The position numbers were made by a program, and so were the translations under genes. Below the pieces are notes generated by a model, which was not told where the DNA came from, made no database searches, and was given only the letters and a program-made list of their open reading frames with translations. This document shows positions 1 through 8,322 of a stretch of 64,000 nt of DNA, one piece after another (the stretch's first letter is position 1; every line of letters starts with the position of its first letter). This DNA comes from Saccharothrix sp. ALI-22-I (GTDB lineage Bacteria > Actinomycetota > Actinomycetes > Mycobacteriales > Pseudonocardiaceae), in contig NZ_MTQP01000058.1 in assembly GCF_001984175.1 (NCBI RefSeq), positions 1 to 64,000 on the forward strand. The letters are read 5' to 3'.

Positions 1-93
1 GGTCGCAGGGGCGGGCTGGTCGTCAGACGAGGTGGACACGTACACAAGGATCTCCGATCCCGCCCTTGGTCAGGAACCCGACACTCACACAGG

Positions 94-2475
94 GTGTCTC
101 ACAGCAGTCTGACCAAGAGGGCCGCTCTGGTGGAAAGCCAGGGCGACGGCCTGACCCGCGACCATCTCATCCTCATCACCGGTCTGCGCGAACGCGACCT
201 CGATGACACGCTGCGTGTGTGCGCGCCCTACCTGCGTGTTACCACAAGCGGGGCGATTCGCCCATACCATCAGTCACTACGCGACTTCCTACGGCAGTCC
301 GGCGACATGCACATCTACCCGCGCGACACCAACGCCGACATCGCTGACCGGCTCACCCACGCCTACCAGGGCCGCTGGACGGAATGCCCGTACCTGCTCG
401 AGCACCTAGCCACCCACCTCGCCGCAGCCTGTACCCCCGCCGGCGATGCCCCGCCAGTTGTGCGCCAGGCAGTGGCCGTGCTCACTGATCCCGCCTTCCT
501 CCACACCCGCGCCGCCACCGCTGGCATCGACGCCCTCCGCGCCGATGAGGCCCGCCTCCTCGAAGCCCTGCGCACCCCACACCCTGAGCTCATCGCCGCC
601 TACCAGGCCATCCGACGCCAAACCCACCATCTGCGGGGCTGGAACCCACGCCAACAGCCCGGTTTCCTGCTCCAGCAACTGCTGTACGAGACGGTCGCTG
701 GCGGGAACCTCACCCTCACCCGTGCGATAGCTCGGTACCTCGACCAGGAGCAATTCCCGCACTTGCGGACCTTGTGGGCAACTCGGGGGTCCGACCAGCT
801 CATCCATACCCTCAGCGGCCACACTGCTCCCGCGGGCGCAGTGGCCGTCACCCCCGACGGCTCCCGCGTGATCACCGGCTCCGACGATGGCACCGCCCGG
901 GTGTGGGACTTGACCACAGGGCGAGAACTGCACACCCTCACCGGCCACACCACCCCCGTAGGCGCGGTGGCTGTCACCTCCGACGGCTTCCGCGCGATCA
1001 CCGGTGCCGACGATGGCACCGTCCGCGCGTGGGATTTGATGACCGGACAGGAAATCCACACCCTCACCGGCTACGTTGCACCAACTGAGGCCATGGCCCG
1101 TGCCACGAACGGTAATCGCGCCATGGCCCTCGCCTCGGACGGCTCCCGCGTGATCATCGGCTCCGAGGACGGCACCGTCCGGGTATGGGACCTGACTACA
1201 GGGCGAGAACTCCGTATCCTCACCGGCCACACCGGCCCTGTACAGGCGGTGGCAGTCACTCCCGACGGCACCCACGCGATCACCGGTTCGAACGGGGATA
1301 AAACCGCCCGAGTGTGGGACCTGGCCACAGGAGAGGTAACCCACACCCTCACCGAAGGCCACACGGCCCCCATACATGCGGTGAGCCTCACCCCCGACGG
1401 CACCCTCGCGATCACCAGCTCACACTCGGACGATGGTGCCTACACCGGCACCTCCCGAGTGTGGGATCTGACCACAGGAGAGGTAACCCACACCCTCACC
1501 GAAGGACACCCCGTGGCGGTGCAGGCGGTGGCCCTTACCCCCGACGGCAGCCGCGCAATCACCGGTGGTAGCGACGGCACTGTGTGCGTGTGGGATCTGG
1601 CCGGGAACCAGGAGCCGTACGCCCTTACCAGCCACACCACCATGGTGCGTGCGGTGGCTCTCACCCCCGACGGCACCCACGCGATTACCAGCTCTCAGGA
1701 CGCTGGCCCCCGCGTATGGGACCTGACCACCAATCGAGAGCGCCAAATCGCCACCAGCTACACCAGGCAAGTAATAAAGGTAGTCCTGATCCCGAACAGA
1801 CCCCAGGCGATCGTCGTCCCCCTGGGCAACACTGTCGCAATACGGGACCTGGACACTGGACAGGAGCTGTATACGGTCATTAGTGACCACGGCTGGGTGG
1901 GAGGAGTAGCTGCCACGCCCGAGGGTGCCCACGCCATTGCTGTCTTCGGCGATACGCCCATTACGTGGGACCCGGAAAAGGGGCAGCCGCTAGGGCTCAC
2001 TGGTCACACTGACATCGTGACCGCCGTGGCCGTCACCCCTGACGGCAGCCGCGCTGTCACCGGCTCACAAGACGCAACTGCCCGGGTGTGGGACCTGGCC
2101 ACCGGGCGAGAACTCCATATCCTCACCGGCCACGCCGCCCCCGTAGGCGCGGTGGCTGTTACCTCCGACAGCTCCCGCGTGATCACTGGCTCCGACGATG
2201 GCACCGCCTGGGTGTGGGACCTGGCCACCGGACAAGAACTGCACACCCTCACCGGCCCCGTAGGCGTGGTGGCTGTCACCCTTGACAGCAGCGGCATGAT
2301 CAGCGGCTCCGACGATGGCACCGTCCGGATGTGGGACCTCGCTACGGGTCGGCAGGTACTGTGTTTCGCTGCCCCCCACGAAATCCTGTGTGTAGCCATG
2401 ACGACCGACGTCCCCCCGAAGATTCTTTGCGGCAGTGGAGGAGACGTGCTCTACCTGGAGGTCCGCTCATATTGA
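94..2475 (+). CDS. WD40-repeat protein, C-terminal part of a NACHT/STAND-type ATPase (5' end unreliable)
   Basis: Residues 1-235 resemble the helical region that follows a NACHT ATPase domain. From about residue 236 to the end there are 12-13 WD40 blades, each with a GH dipeptide near the start, a PDG turn and a closing VWDL. No Walker motifs are visible, so the ATPase half is missing. The frame stays open to the left edge, but the residues before the GTG at 94 look unlike the family, so either the gene starts outside the window or it is already broken there. Intact members are large signalling or defence ATPases in which the propeller senses a ligand; that is family knowledge. Blades 8-9 and 13 are degenerate. 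The stop codon lies inside the left arm of an inverted repeat. Confidence 0.7.
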   Translation: MSHSSLTKRAALVESQGDGLTRDHLILITGLRERDLDDTLRVCAPYLRVTTSGAIRPYHQSLRDFLRQSGDMHIYPRDTNADIADRLTHAYQGRWTECPYLLEHLATHLAAACTPAGDAPPVVRQAVAVLTDPAFLHTRAATAGIDALRADEARLLEALRTPHPELIAAYQAIRRQTHHLRGWNPRQQPGFLLQQLLYETVAGGNLTLTRAIARYLDQEQFPHLRTLWATRGSDQLIHTLSGHTAPAGAVAVTPDGSRVITGSDDGTARVWDLTTGRELHTLTGHTTPVGAVAVTSDGFRAITGADDGTVRAWDLMTGQEIHTLTGYVAPTEAMARATNGNRAMALASDGSRVIIGSEDGTVRVWDLTTGRELRILTGHTGPVQAVAVTPDGTHAITGSNGDKTARVWDLATGEVTHTLTEGHTAPIHAVSLTPDGTLAITSSHSDDGAYTGTSRVWDLTTGEVTHTLTEGHPVAVQAVALTPDGSRAITGGSDGTVCVWDLAGNQEPYALTSHTTMVRAVALTPDGTHAITSSQDAGPRVWDLTTNRERQIATSYTRQVIKVVLIPNRPQAIVVPLGNTVAIRDLDTGQELYTVISDHGWVGGVAATPEGAHAIAVFGDTPITWDPEKGQPLGLTGHTDIVTAVAVTPDGSRAVTGSQDATARVWDLATGRELHILTGHAAPVGAVAVTSDSSRVITGSDDGTAWVWDLATGQELHTLTGPVGVVAVTLDSSGMISGSDDGTVRMWDLATGRQVLCFAAPHEILCVAMTTDVPPKILCGSGGDVLYLEVRSY

Positions 2476-2569
2476 ACCGAAACGGCCAGGTCGGTTGCCC
2501 GCCTGGCCACCTCACTGACCAGCGGTGTTGCTACCGCAGAGGTGGCAACCGCACAGTTTCGGTTCAATA
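2470..2569. repeat. 100-bp element bounded by perfect 14-bp inverted repeats
   Basis: TATTGAACCGAAAC at 2470-2483 is repeated exactly in inverted form at 2556-2569. Inside are further pairs: GGCCAGG 2484-2490 with CCTGGCC 2502-2508, GGTTGCC 2493-2499 with GGCAACC 2544-2550, and GCGGT 2522-2526 with ACCGC 2533-2537. RNA or single-stranded DNA could fold into either one long interrupted stem or several hairpins. It overlaps the stop codon of the WD40 gene (2473-2475), so it could act as its terminator, or be a small mobile repeat. Confidence 0.7.
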
Positions 2570-2570
2570 A

Positions 2571-2964
2571 CTCGATGTTCTTGGCCGCTGACGAGCGGCC
2601 GAGCAGAACCAGCCAACCAGCGAGCCGGACGAAGATCAGGTACAGCAATAGCCACGCCACGCCTCACGATCATGCCCTGGCGCACATGGTGCACGATCAC
2701 CGCAGCTCAGCAGCCCAGGACAGAGTTCTGGCACCTACACGCCGCTCGCGGCGGCACCGAGCTCACCCGAGTTCACCCGAGCCACCCGCCGCGGACTGCG
2801 CCACATCCAGCGCCACCCCTCACTGCTCACTGGCTTCCTCACCGGAACCGGCCTCACCCTCGACCCAGCACCATCAACCTCATGGTCAAAGGTCGTTAGC
2901 GGTGCGGTGAGGTCGATGTGGGCCGACAGTTCAGCTCGACGCGAGTGTGCTCGGTGATCCCCGG
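2571..2964. other. Intergenic stretch without a supportable gene
   Basis: Short open frames exist on both strands but none has a ribosome site or a recognisable product. One plus-strand frame around 2765-2905 reads like the tail of a basic helical protein and may be a remnant; I cannot name it. Confidence 0.4.
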
Positions 2965-3405
2965 TCAGCGGCGGCCGGTGGTGAGGATGACGAGGAACTG
3001 GCCGCCGCCCGCCTCGATGTCGGCGGTCACCGGCAGCCCTGGTACCAGTCGGGAGAACCGGTCCACCAGCCAATCCGCCGCCTCTCGGGCGTCCTGTCTG
3101 GTCGGACAACGGGCCACCATCTCGCGGCCCCCCTTGCGCTCCAGCCTCCCGGCAACGGTGATCAGCGGCGCGGGTTCGACCACGTGCAGGCGGTCCGGCC
3201 AGGCGATGACCACTTTGACCGCGCCCTTGCGGGTGTTGCACCCGCGGTGCGCGAGCCGCTCGGCGAGCTTGGCCTTCCGGTCGGCGGTCCGGCTGTCGAC
3301 GCTGGGCCCCCGCGGGTCGTTCACCGACATGTCGGGGTCGACCGGTTCGTCGCACACCCAGCACCGCCAGTCGTCGCGCTCGGCCACATCATCGAGGAGA
3401 CTCAC
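2965..3405 (-). CDS. HNH-endonuclease-like conserved protein
   Basis: The 146-residue product starts at GTG. Near the N-terminus it has CxxC (CWVCDEP, residues 15-21). Around residue 53 it has LAHRGCNTRKG, the second half of an HNH zinc finger as found in McrA-type nucleases. The usual catalytic histidine between the two is not obvious: the region reads PSVDSRTAD, where active enzymes have a DH pair. It may therefore be a structural or inactive derivative. The C-terminal half is a small alpha/beta domain that I do not recognise. It stands alone among broken genes but looks intact. Function unknown. Confidence 0.75.
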   Translation of the reverse strand: MSLLDDVAERDDWRCWVCDEPVDPDMSVNDPRGPSVDSRTADRKAKLAERLAHRGCNTRKGAVKVVIAWPDRLHVVEPAPLITVAGRLERKGGREMVARCPTRQDAREAADWLVDRFSRLVPGLPVTADIEAGGGQFLVILTTGRR

Positions 3406-3569
3406 CCGAGCAGACTAGCCGACGTTGTCCCAGGCGCAGTCGTGCTGCTCGGGCTGGACGGACACCGTCGTCACAGCCCGAGCGACGGGGCTCCTACAAG
3501 GGGAAATCAGACTTCCGGGGGCATGTCGAGTTCAACCGGATCAACTCCGCCCGGCCCTCTTGTCCCAGC

Positions 3570-3860
3570 GGAATCACCCAGACCCAGGAGCGCAGGTCAA
3601 CGGAACTCGACTCCCGTCGGGCAGCGATGACTCCCTTCGACATGACGAGTCGGTTCCTGGCTTCGCTTTCACCTCGTCGCGGACCTGGATGTCCTTGATG
3701 GCCTTGGTCGAGCCGTCGGCCATCAGGACCTGGGTGTCCGGTGAGAAGCTCTCTCCGCCCAAGCATGACTTGGCGGCGTTCGCCGCGGCGTCGGCCTCCT
3801 TGGCGGCGGCCGTTCGGTCGCGCCGGAGCCGAGTTGCGCGGCGCAGGCGCCGGCCCTGGC
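3570..3860 (-). pseudogene. Remnant of a Hint-domain polymorphic toxin
   Basis: Reading leftward from about 3860, an Ala/Lys-rich linker leads into SCLGGESFSPDTQVLMADGS and then TKAIKDIQVRDEV. This is the start of the Hint (hedgehog/intein) module of actinobacterial Rhs and polymorphic toxins. The module begins with the nucleophilic Cys and normally runs about 130 residues. Here the homology dies after about 35 residues, around 3650, and the rest is unrelated frame. Neither the repeat region upstream nor a toxin domain downstream is present, so this is a scrap. Confidence 0.65.
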
Positions 3861-3904
3861 AGCAGCGGCAGATCCCGTGGATTCACGGCAGGGGAGGCGG
3901 CGTG

Positions 3905-4770
3905 CCCAGTCTCGCCGGTTCGCTCACTTCGATCAGCGGCAGCATCAGTACAAAGTGCTCGACACCCGCGACGACACGGGCGGAGTGACCGGCAAGCAAA
4001 GTGCTGGAACCATCTGCTTCCCCGTCCTGGGAGTCGCCGGCGTTCCAGCGGCCGGTGTGAAGGCGCTGCTTGTCCGGATCGCGGTCGCCGAGCCGACCGC
4101 GACGGGCTATTTGACCGCCTACCCAGACCAGGACAACCGGCCGAGCCTGCTGTCCATGCTCCACTTCGCGGCAGGCGAGAGCAGCTCCAACCTCGCCGTT
4201 GTGAAGCCGGGTACGGGCGGCGGCCTGGCTGTCCACCACCACGCAGGCAGCACACACATCGTGGTGGACGTACAGGGCTACTTCACCACGACGACCGGCG
4301 GCGCCGGTGGCGGGTACGTGCCGCTCGATCACACCCGCCTGATCGACACCCGCAGTGGGCTGGGCACGACCGCGGGCAAGATCCCTGCCCAGGGCAGCCG
4401 CACGGTCACCATCACCGGCGCGGGTGTGCCGTCCGGATCGACCGCGGCCTTCGTGAACCTGATCGCGCCCGGCGCCACCGCCGCCGGATCGCTGGCCGTC
4501 GGCGGCGGCGGTCAATCCGTGATCAACTACATGCCCGGCTCAACACAGGCCGGCGCCTTGCTCAAGCTCGGGCCGGACGGCAGGGTCACGTTCCACAACC
4601 AAGGCTCGAAGCCCGTCGACCTGGTGGTGATCGTCCAGGGCCACTTCTCGCCCACCGCGGCCCCGGGCACCGGTCTTCGGTTCGCACACCGCGGGTTTCA
4701 CAATTCGGCCGGTGCGGGAGAACCGCCGCTGGCCGCGGGGGCGACGATCGACGTGCAGCTGACCGGACTC
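3905..4770 (+). pseudogene. Fragment of a secreted VDVQGYF-repeat protein
   Basis: The reading frame encodes about 285 residues of a beta-rich extracellular repeat common in actinobacterial secreted proteins. One unit opens at YKVLDTRDD and closes at VVDVQGYFT; a second opens at LIDTRSGLG and closes at VIVQGHFS. Just after a third unit would begin, near 4770, the sequence switches to the antisense of the neighbouring regulator gene. There is no signal peptide or credible start at the 5' end. It is thus a piece broken at both ends. The parent protein's function is unknown; such repeats often accompany hydrolase or surface domains. Confidence 0.65.
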
Positions 4771-6450
4771 GCTCGGCCGCACGCAGACCCGAGAGGTGCA
4801 GGGAGCGCAGGTCGTCGAAGTACCCGCGAGTTTCGAGCACGGTGGACATGGACGCCGCCACCTGCCAGGTGAACCCCACAGCGGAGGAGTCCACTTCGGA
4901 CTTGTCGCGCACGCACGCCTCGACCGCGGACACGAGGTTGCGCCACTCGGCCTCCAACCAGGCCACCGCATCCGTGGTCAGGTCCTCCGCGCCCGGTACC
5001 AGCCAAGGCTCGACCGGCAGCGGGACAGGAGGCGGGCGCCGAGGCGAGAGGCGGCGCGCGGCATCCGCGGTCATGACCACCCATGCGCCGTGGAGCCGAC
5101 CAGTCGCCGCACGGCGTTCCTCGACACCACAGGCGTCCGCGAGCTCGACGACGTAGGCACGAATGAGGTCGTGCAGTCGGTACCCCGCCCGGCCGGTGGC
5201 GTCCCGGCCGGCGTATTCGACCAGCTGGACCTGAACCAGTGTGTCGAGCCTGCGTTCCGCCTCACCGACCGGTGTACCCAGCACAGCGGCCAATGCCCAT
5301 GCACCGAACTCACCTGTCGGCAGCAGACCCAGGTAGGTGAACGCCTGGGCATCGACGTCCGGCAACGTCTGCCGGCTCAATTCGAGACTGGCCCTGACCT
5401 CGATGCCGCCCAAGCGGAGCTCGTTGAGTCGGTGCCGTTCGTCGGTGAGCCGGTCGACAAAGGTCTCCACCAGCCAGTGCGGCTGGGCCGCGCGCCGGCC
5501 GGCAGCGATGCGCAGGGCCAGCGGGAGCCGGCCGCACAGCTCAACGAGCCGTTCGACCTGCGTGCGTTCCTCGGACGTACGGTCCGCGCCGAGGATCGCG
5601 GCCAGCATTCGCTCACATGCGTCGGCGTTGAGGACATCGAGAGCCAAGCGGTGGGCACCAGGCAGCACCGTCAGCGGCGCGCGGCTGGTCACGATGACCG
5701 CGCTTCCCGCAGTCCCCGGCAGGAGCGGGAGTACCTGGGCTTCGTCCGCGGCGTTGTCGAGCACGATCAGGACGCGTTGATCCGCCGTCCGCGACCGATA
5801 CAACGCAGCCCGGTCCGCCGGATGGTCCGGAATCGCGTCGCCGGGAACACCCAGGGCGCCAAGGAATAGTGCCAGCACATCGTGCGGCTCCTCCGGCGCC
5901 GGTCCGTCGCCGCGCAGGTCGACGTGCAGCTGTCCGCCAGGGAACTCCGATCGGACCCGATGTGCGACGTGGACCGCGAGGGCGGTCTTGCCGACACCCG
6001 GTTTGCCGTACACAGCGAGCACAGGCACCGTCGTACCTTCCGCCGGGACAAGCGCGGCCACAGCCACCGCGACCTGCTCATCCCGGCCCGTGAAGTCGCT
6101 GACGTCCGGGAGCAGCTGAGCAGGCCTGGCCCTGGCCGGTTCGGGCGGCTCAGCGGGCGACGTCGTGTGCAGCAGCTCCGGGTCTGCCTGCAGGATTCGC
6201 TGATGCAGCTCCTGCAGCTCGGGCCCGGGTTCGATGCCGAGCTCGTCGGCATACCGGTGGCGCATCGACCGGTAGACCTCAAGGGCCTCGCCACTGCGTC
6301 CCAACCTGTGCAGCGCGAGCATGAGCCGGCTGTACGGTCCGTCACGAAGCGGGTGGCGCCTGATCAGATCGGTCAACGCCGCCACGGCCTCCCGATGGCG
6401 CCCGAGCGCGATATCGACGTCCGCGGCGCCTTCCACGGCCGACGCATGCG
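4745..6450 (-). pseudogene. SARP/AfsR-family regulator lacking both ends
   Basis: The frame begins in the second half of a bacterial transcriptional-activator (BTAD) domain (LRDGPYSRLMLALHRLGRSG). It continues through an NB-ARC ATPase with Walker A GKPGVGKTAL and Walker B RVLIVLDNA, and on into the winged-helix region after it. The OmpR-type DNA-binding domain that should precede BTAD is absent, because sequence beyond about 6450 is unrelated. The tetratricopeptide tail is also absent, because sequence below about 4745 is unrelated and abuts the secreted-protein fragment head-on. Intact homologues activate antibiotic clusters. Without a DNA-binding domain this copy should not regulate anything. 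The middle is free of frameshifts, so the truncation may be recent. Confidence 0.75.
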
Positions 6451-6625
6451 TTGCGGCTGGCCGCGTCGACCGGCTGCTGCCGAACTACGTCGGCACATGT
6501 GTGCGACGTCCACACGGCCGACGCGGACTGGCGGTGGGAGGATGTGTGGGAGGAAAGTGGGAGAATCCATTGAGCCGCAACGGAACCGACCCGCATCGAA
6601 CCGCACTCAACGTCGCGGTCCCGGC

Positions 6626-6742
6626 ATGGGTGCGGTCGTCGGTGGCGTCGCGGCCGGTGTGGTCGGCGGCATGATCCTCGGCGAGGTCGTGGAAGAGGTC
6701 TTCGAGGACGACGGCGGCGAGGACATGTCCTTCGAGGAGTGA
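6626..6742 (+). pseudogene. Gly-rich 38-residue C-terminal scrap
   Basis: From ATG 6626 the frame encodes a Gly/Val-rich hydrophobic stretch followed by an acidic tail (VFEDDGGEDMSFEE). This pattern is typical of the C-terminus of small actinobacterial membrane-associated proteins. No start signal is visible and the upstream frame is unrelated, so I read it as the 3' end of a lost gene. It could also be a genuine small ORF. Confidence 0.3.
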
Positions 6743-6780
6743 TTGCCTCGTAGTGGAGGTCTGGGGGAGCGGATACGACG

Positions 6781-6810
6781 AGGCCGTGGCACTGCTGGGT
6801 GCCACGGCCT
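6781..6810. terminator. Hairpin terminator, 12-bp perfect stem
   Basis: AGGCCGTGGCAC (6781-6792) pairs perfectly with GTGCCACGGCCT (6799-6810) around a 6-nt loop. It lies 36 bp beyond the stop of the minus-strand anchored-repeat operon. There is no strong U-tract, as is usual in actinomycetes. Confidence 0.7.
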
Positions 6811-6845
6811 CTGCATGTTCTACCGCTGTATGTCCTACCGCGGGA

Positions 6846-7487
6846 TCAGGGCTGGACGGTGAAGGTGTAGGTCTTCTGCCCGGTGGTGACGGTGCCGCCG
6901 GCGGCGAGGGTGGCGGTGACCTCGAAGACCACGGTGTAGGTGCCCGCGGCCTCGAACGCCCAGTTGGCGTGCGCGTGGGTGTTGATCGCGATGTTCCGGC
7001 TGTCGGGCGTGCCGTTGCCGCTGTCGAACCACACGGTGGGCGTGCCCAGGCTGGTGGTGTAGACGCTGAAGTGCGCCGGGCCGGAGACCGAGATGAGCTT
7101 GGCGGTCACGGCGTTGTTCAGCAGCACCCCGGAGGGCACGCCCTGGGTGTTGATCCCGGGCCACAGGATGTTGCTGACCTGGCTCTGCGGGAGGACCCAG
7201 ACCGTCGAGCCGGGGGAGCCGAGGAACGAGTACGCGGAGTTGGACGGCACGGTGGTCTTGCTGGCCGAGACGGCGTCGAGCACCACGGTGGACGGGTCCC
7301 GGTCGACGGCGGGGGTGACCGTGGCGTCGCGGATGTCCAGTGTCAACGCGCTGCCGGTCCAGTCGATGTCGAGGGCGTCGACGTGGCCCTGGGAGATGGC
7401 GGCGTTCGCGGTGCCGGGGAGGAGCAGGGCCACGGTCGCGGCGAAGGCGGTGGCGGCGAGAGTGCGGGTTCTCATACGGGTTCTCAT
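6846..7487 (-). CDS. Secreted single-domain anchored-repeat protein
   Basis: The 213-residue product has a signal peptide (basic start, hydrophobic LALLLPGTANA-like core, cleavage near residue 29). It is followed by one complete actinobacterial surface-anchored repeat domain (TIGR03769 type; choice-of-anchor M). Hallmarks are GHVDALD (34-40), SAYSFLGSPGSTVWVLPQ (84-101), ILWPG (107-111) and THAHANWAF (170-178). There is no sortase motif or membrane tail, so it is probably secreted or held by partners. ATG 7487 overlaps the upstream stop as ATGA, implying translational coupling; ATG 7475 is an alternative. The domain is repeatedly found beside zinc ABC transporters and may bind or pass metal at the wall; its molecular role is not established. 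Confidence 0.88.
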   Translation of the reverse strand: MRTRMRTRTLAATAFAATVALLLPGTANAAISQGHVDALDIDWTGSALTLDIRDATVTPAVDRDPSTVVLDAVSASKTTVPSNSAYSFLGSPGSTVWVLPQSQVSNILWPGINTQGVPSGVLLNNAVTAKLISVSGPAHFSVYTTSLGTPTVWFDSGNGTPDSRNIAINTHAHANWAFEAAGTYTVVFEVTATLAAGGTVTTGQKTYTFTVQP

Positions 7488-8146
7488 GCGTTCACCTTGA
7501 ATCGGTAGAGGGCGGGTGCGGAGGTGACCTTCTTGCCGGTGGCGGCGAGGACGCCGCTGACCCGGACGACGACGGCGTAGTTGCCGGCGGCCTCGAAGGC
7601 CCAGTTGGCGTGCTGGTGGTTGGCCGCGGTGAGGCCGATCGTGTCGGGCAGGCCGTTCTGGCTGTCCACGAGCACGGTGGGCGCGCCGAAGGCGTCGGTG
7701 GTGAAGATGCTGAACCCGGCGGGGCCGTAGACGTACTCGACCTTCAGGCTCAGGGCGTCGTTGACGAAGACGCCGGGCTCGACCTCCTCGGTGGCGATGC
7801 CGGGCCACAGCAACGCCGGGTCCTCGACCTGGGGCAGCACCCAGACCGGGCTGCCGGCCGTGCCGAGGAACGAGTAGGCGGCGTCGTCGGGCACGGTGGT
7901 GCGCGCTGCGGACTTGGCGACGATCTTCACGTCGGAAGGCGCGTACTCGATGTCGTTGGTCTCGTCGTGGACGTGGATGTCGAGTTCACCGCCCTCGAAG
8001 GCGATGCCGATCACGTCGACGTGCCCGCTGTCCAGGACGACCGTGGTCGACGCGGTGGCCGGTCCGGCGGCGGTGCCCAGGAGGGCGGCCACCGCCAGGG
8101 GCAGCAGGGCGAGGCGTGCTGAGGTGCGCACGGTGGATTGCTCCAT
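7484..8146 (-). CDS. Secreted single-domain anchored-repeat protein
   Basis: The 220-residue product has an Ala-rich signal peptide (to about residue 33) and one anchored-repeat domain. Its hallmarks are SGHVDVIG, YSFLGTAGSPVWVLPQ, LLWPG and an altered final box, NHQHANWAF, in place of THAHANWAF. It is the first gene of a two-gene minus-strand operon, with 4-bp overlap to the next. I chose ATG 8146; the frame is open upstream to a TTG at 8197, but that lies within the Zur-like box and would give an implausible leader. It is divergent from the zinc-transporter operon across a shared promoter region with two Zur-like boxes. Its likely role is surface zinc capture, by context only. Confidence 0.88.
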   Translation of the reverse strand: MEQSTVRTSARLALLPLAVAALLGTAAGPATASTTVVLDSGHVDVIGIAFEGGELDIHVHDETNDIEYAPSDVKIVAKSAARTTVPDDAAYSFLGTAGSPVWVLPQVEDPALLWPGIATEEVEPGVFVNDALSLKVEYVYGPAGFSIFTTDAFGAPTVLVDSQNGLPDTIGLTAANHQHANWAFEAAGNYAVVVRVSGVLAATGKKVTSAPALYRFKVNA

Positions 8147-8191
8147 TCGTGGGTGGATGGCCCGATCGGGCCGCGCCCGCAGTGTTACAGA

Positions 8192-8209
8192 TGACAATCG
8201 TTATCGTTA
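8192..8209. promoter_or_regulatory. zur box: Putative Zur box A (TGACAATCGTTATCGTTA)
   Basis: The site lies 46 bp upstream of the minus-strand anchored-repeat gene start (8146). It shares the core GACAATnnTTnTCg with six other sites in the window, all next to zinc-starvation-type genes. Confidence 0.75.
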
Positions 8210-8248
8210 GGGCCGAACGGTCGTTGATCGACTGGGCCGGATGGGCTG

Positions 8249-8266
8249 TTGAAAACGGTTGTCGTT
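8249..8266. promoter_or_regulatory. zur box: Putative Zur box B (TTGAAAACGGTTGTCGTT)
   Basis: The site lies 56 bp upstream of the ATG of the zinc-binding lipoprotein gene (8323). It resembles the Streptomyces Zur consensus TGAAAACGGTTTTCA more closely than the other sites do. With box A it lets one repressor control both divergent operons. Confidence 0.75.
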
Positions 8267-8322
8267 CGGATTAGGGTCGCGGTGCCACGCCGGTCGACCG
8301 GCGTCCGTCTGGAGGAATTCCC

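Noticed and set aside
2470-2569. Folded element considered as an integron attC site
   Set aside because: No GTTRRRY-type core sites at the ends and no cassette-like array nearby.
5882-6742. 286-residue plus-strand frame across the SARP remnant
   Set aside because: Most of it is antisense to the NB-ARC coding frame. Only its last 38 residues look protein-like and are listed separately.
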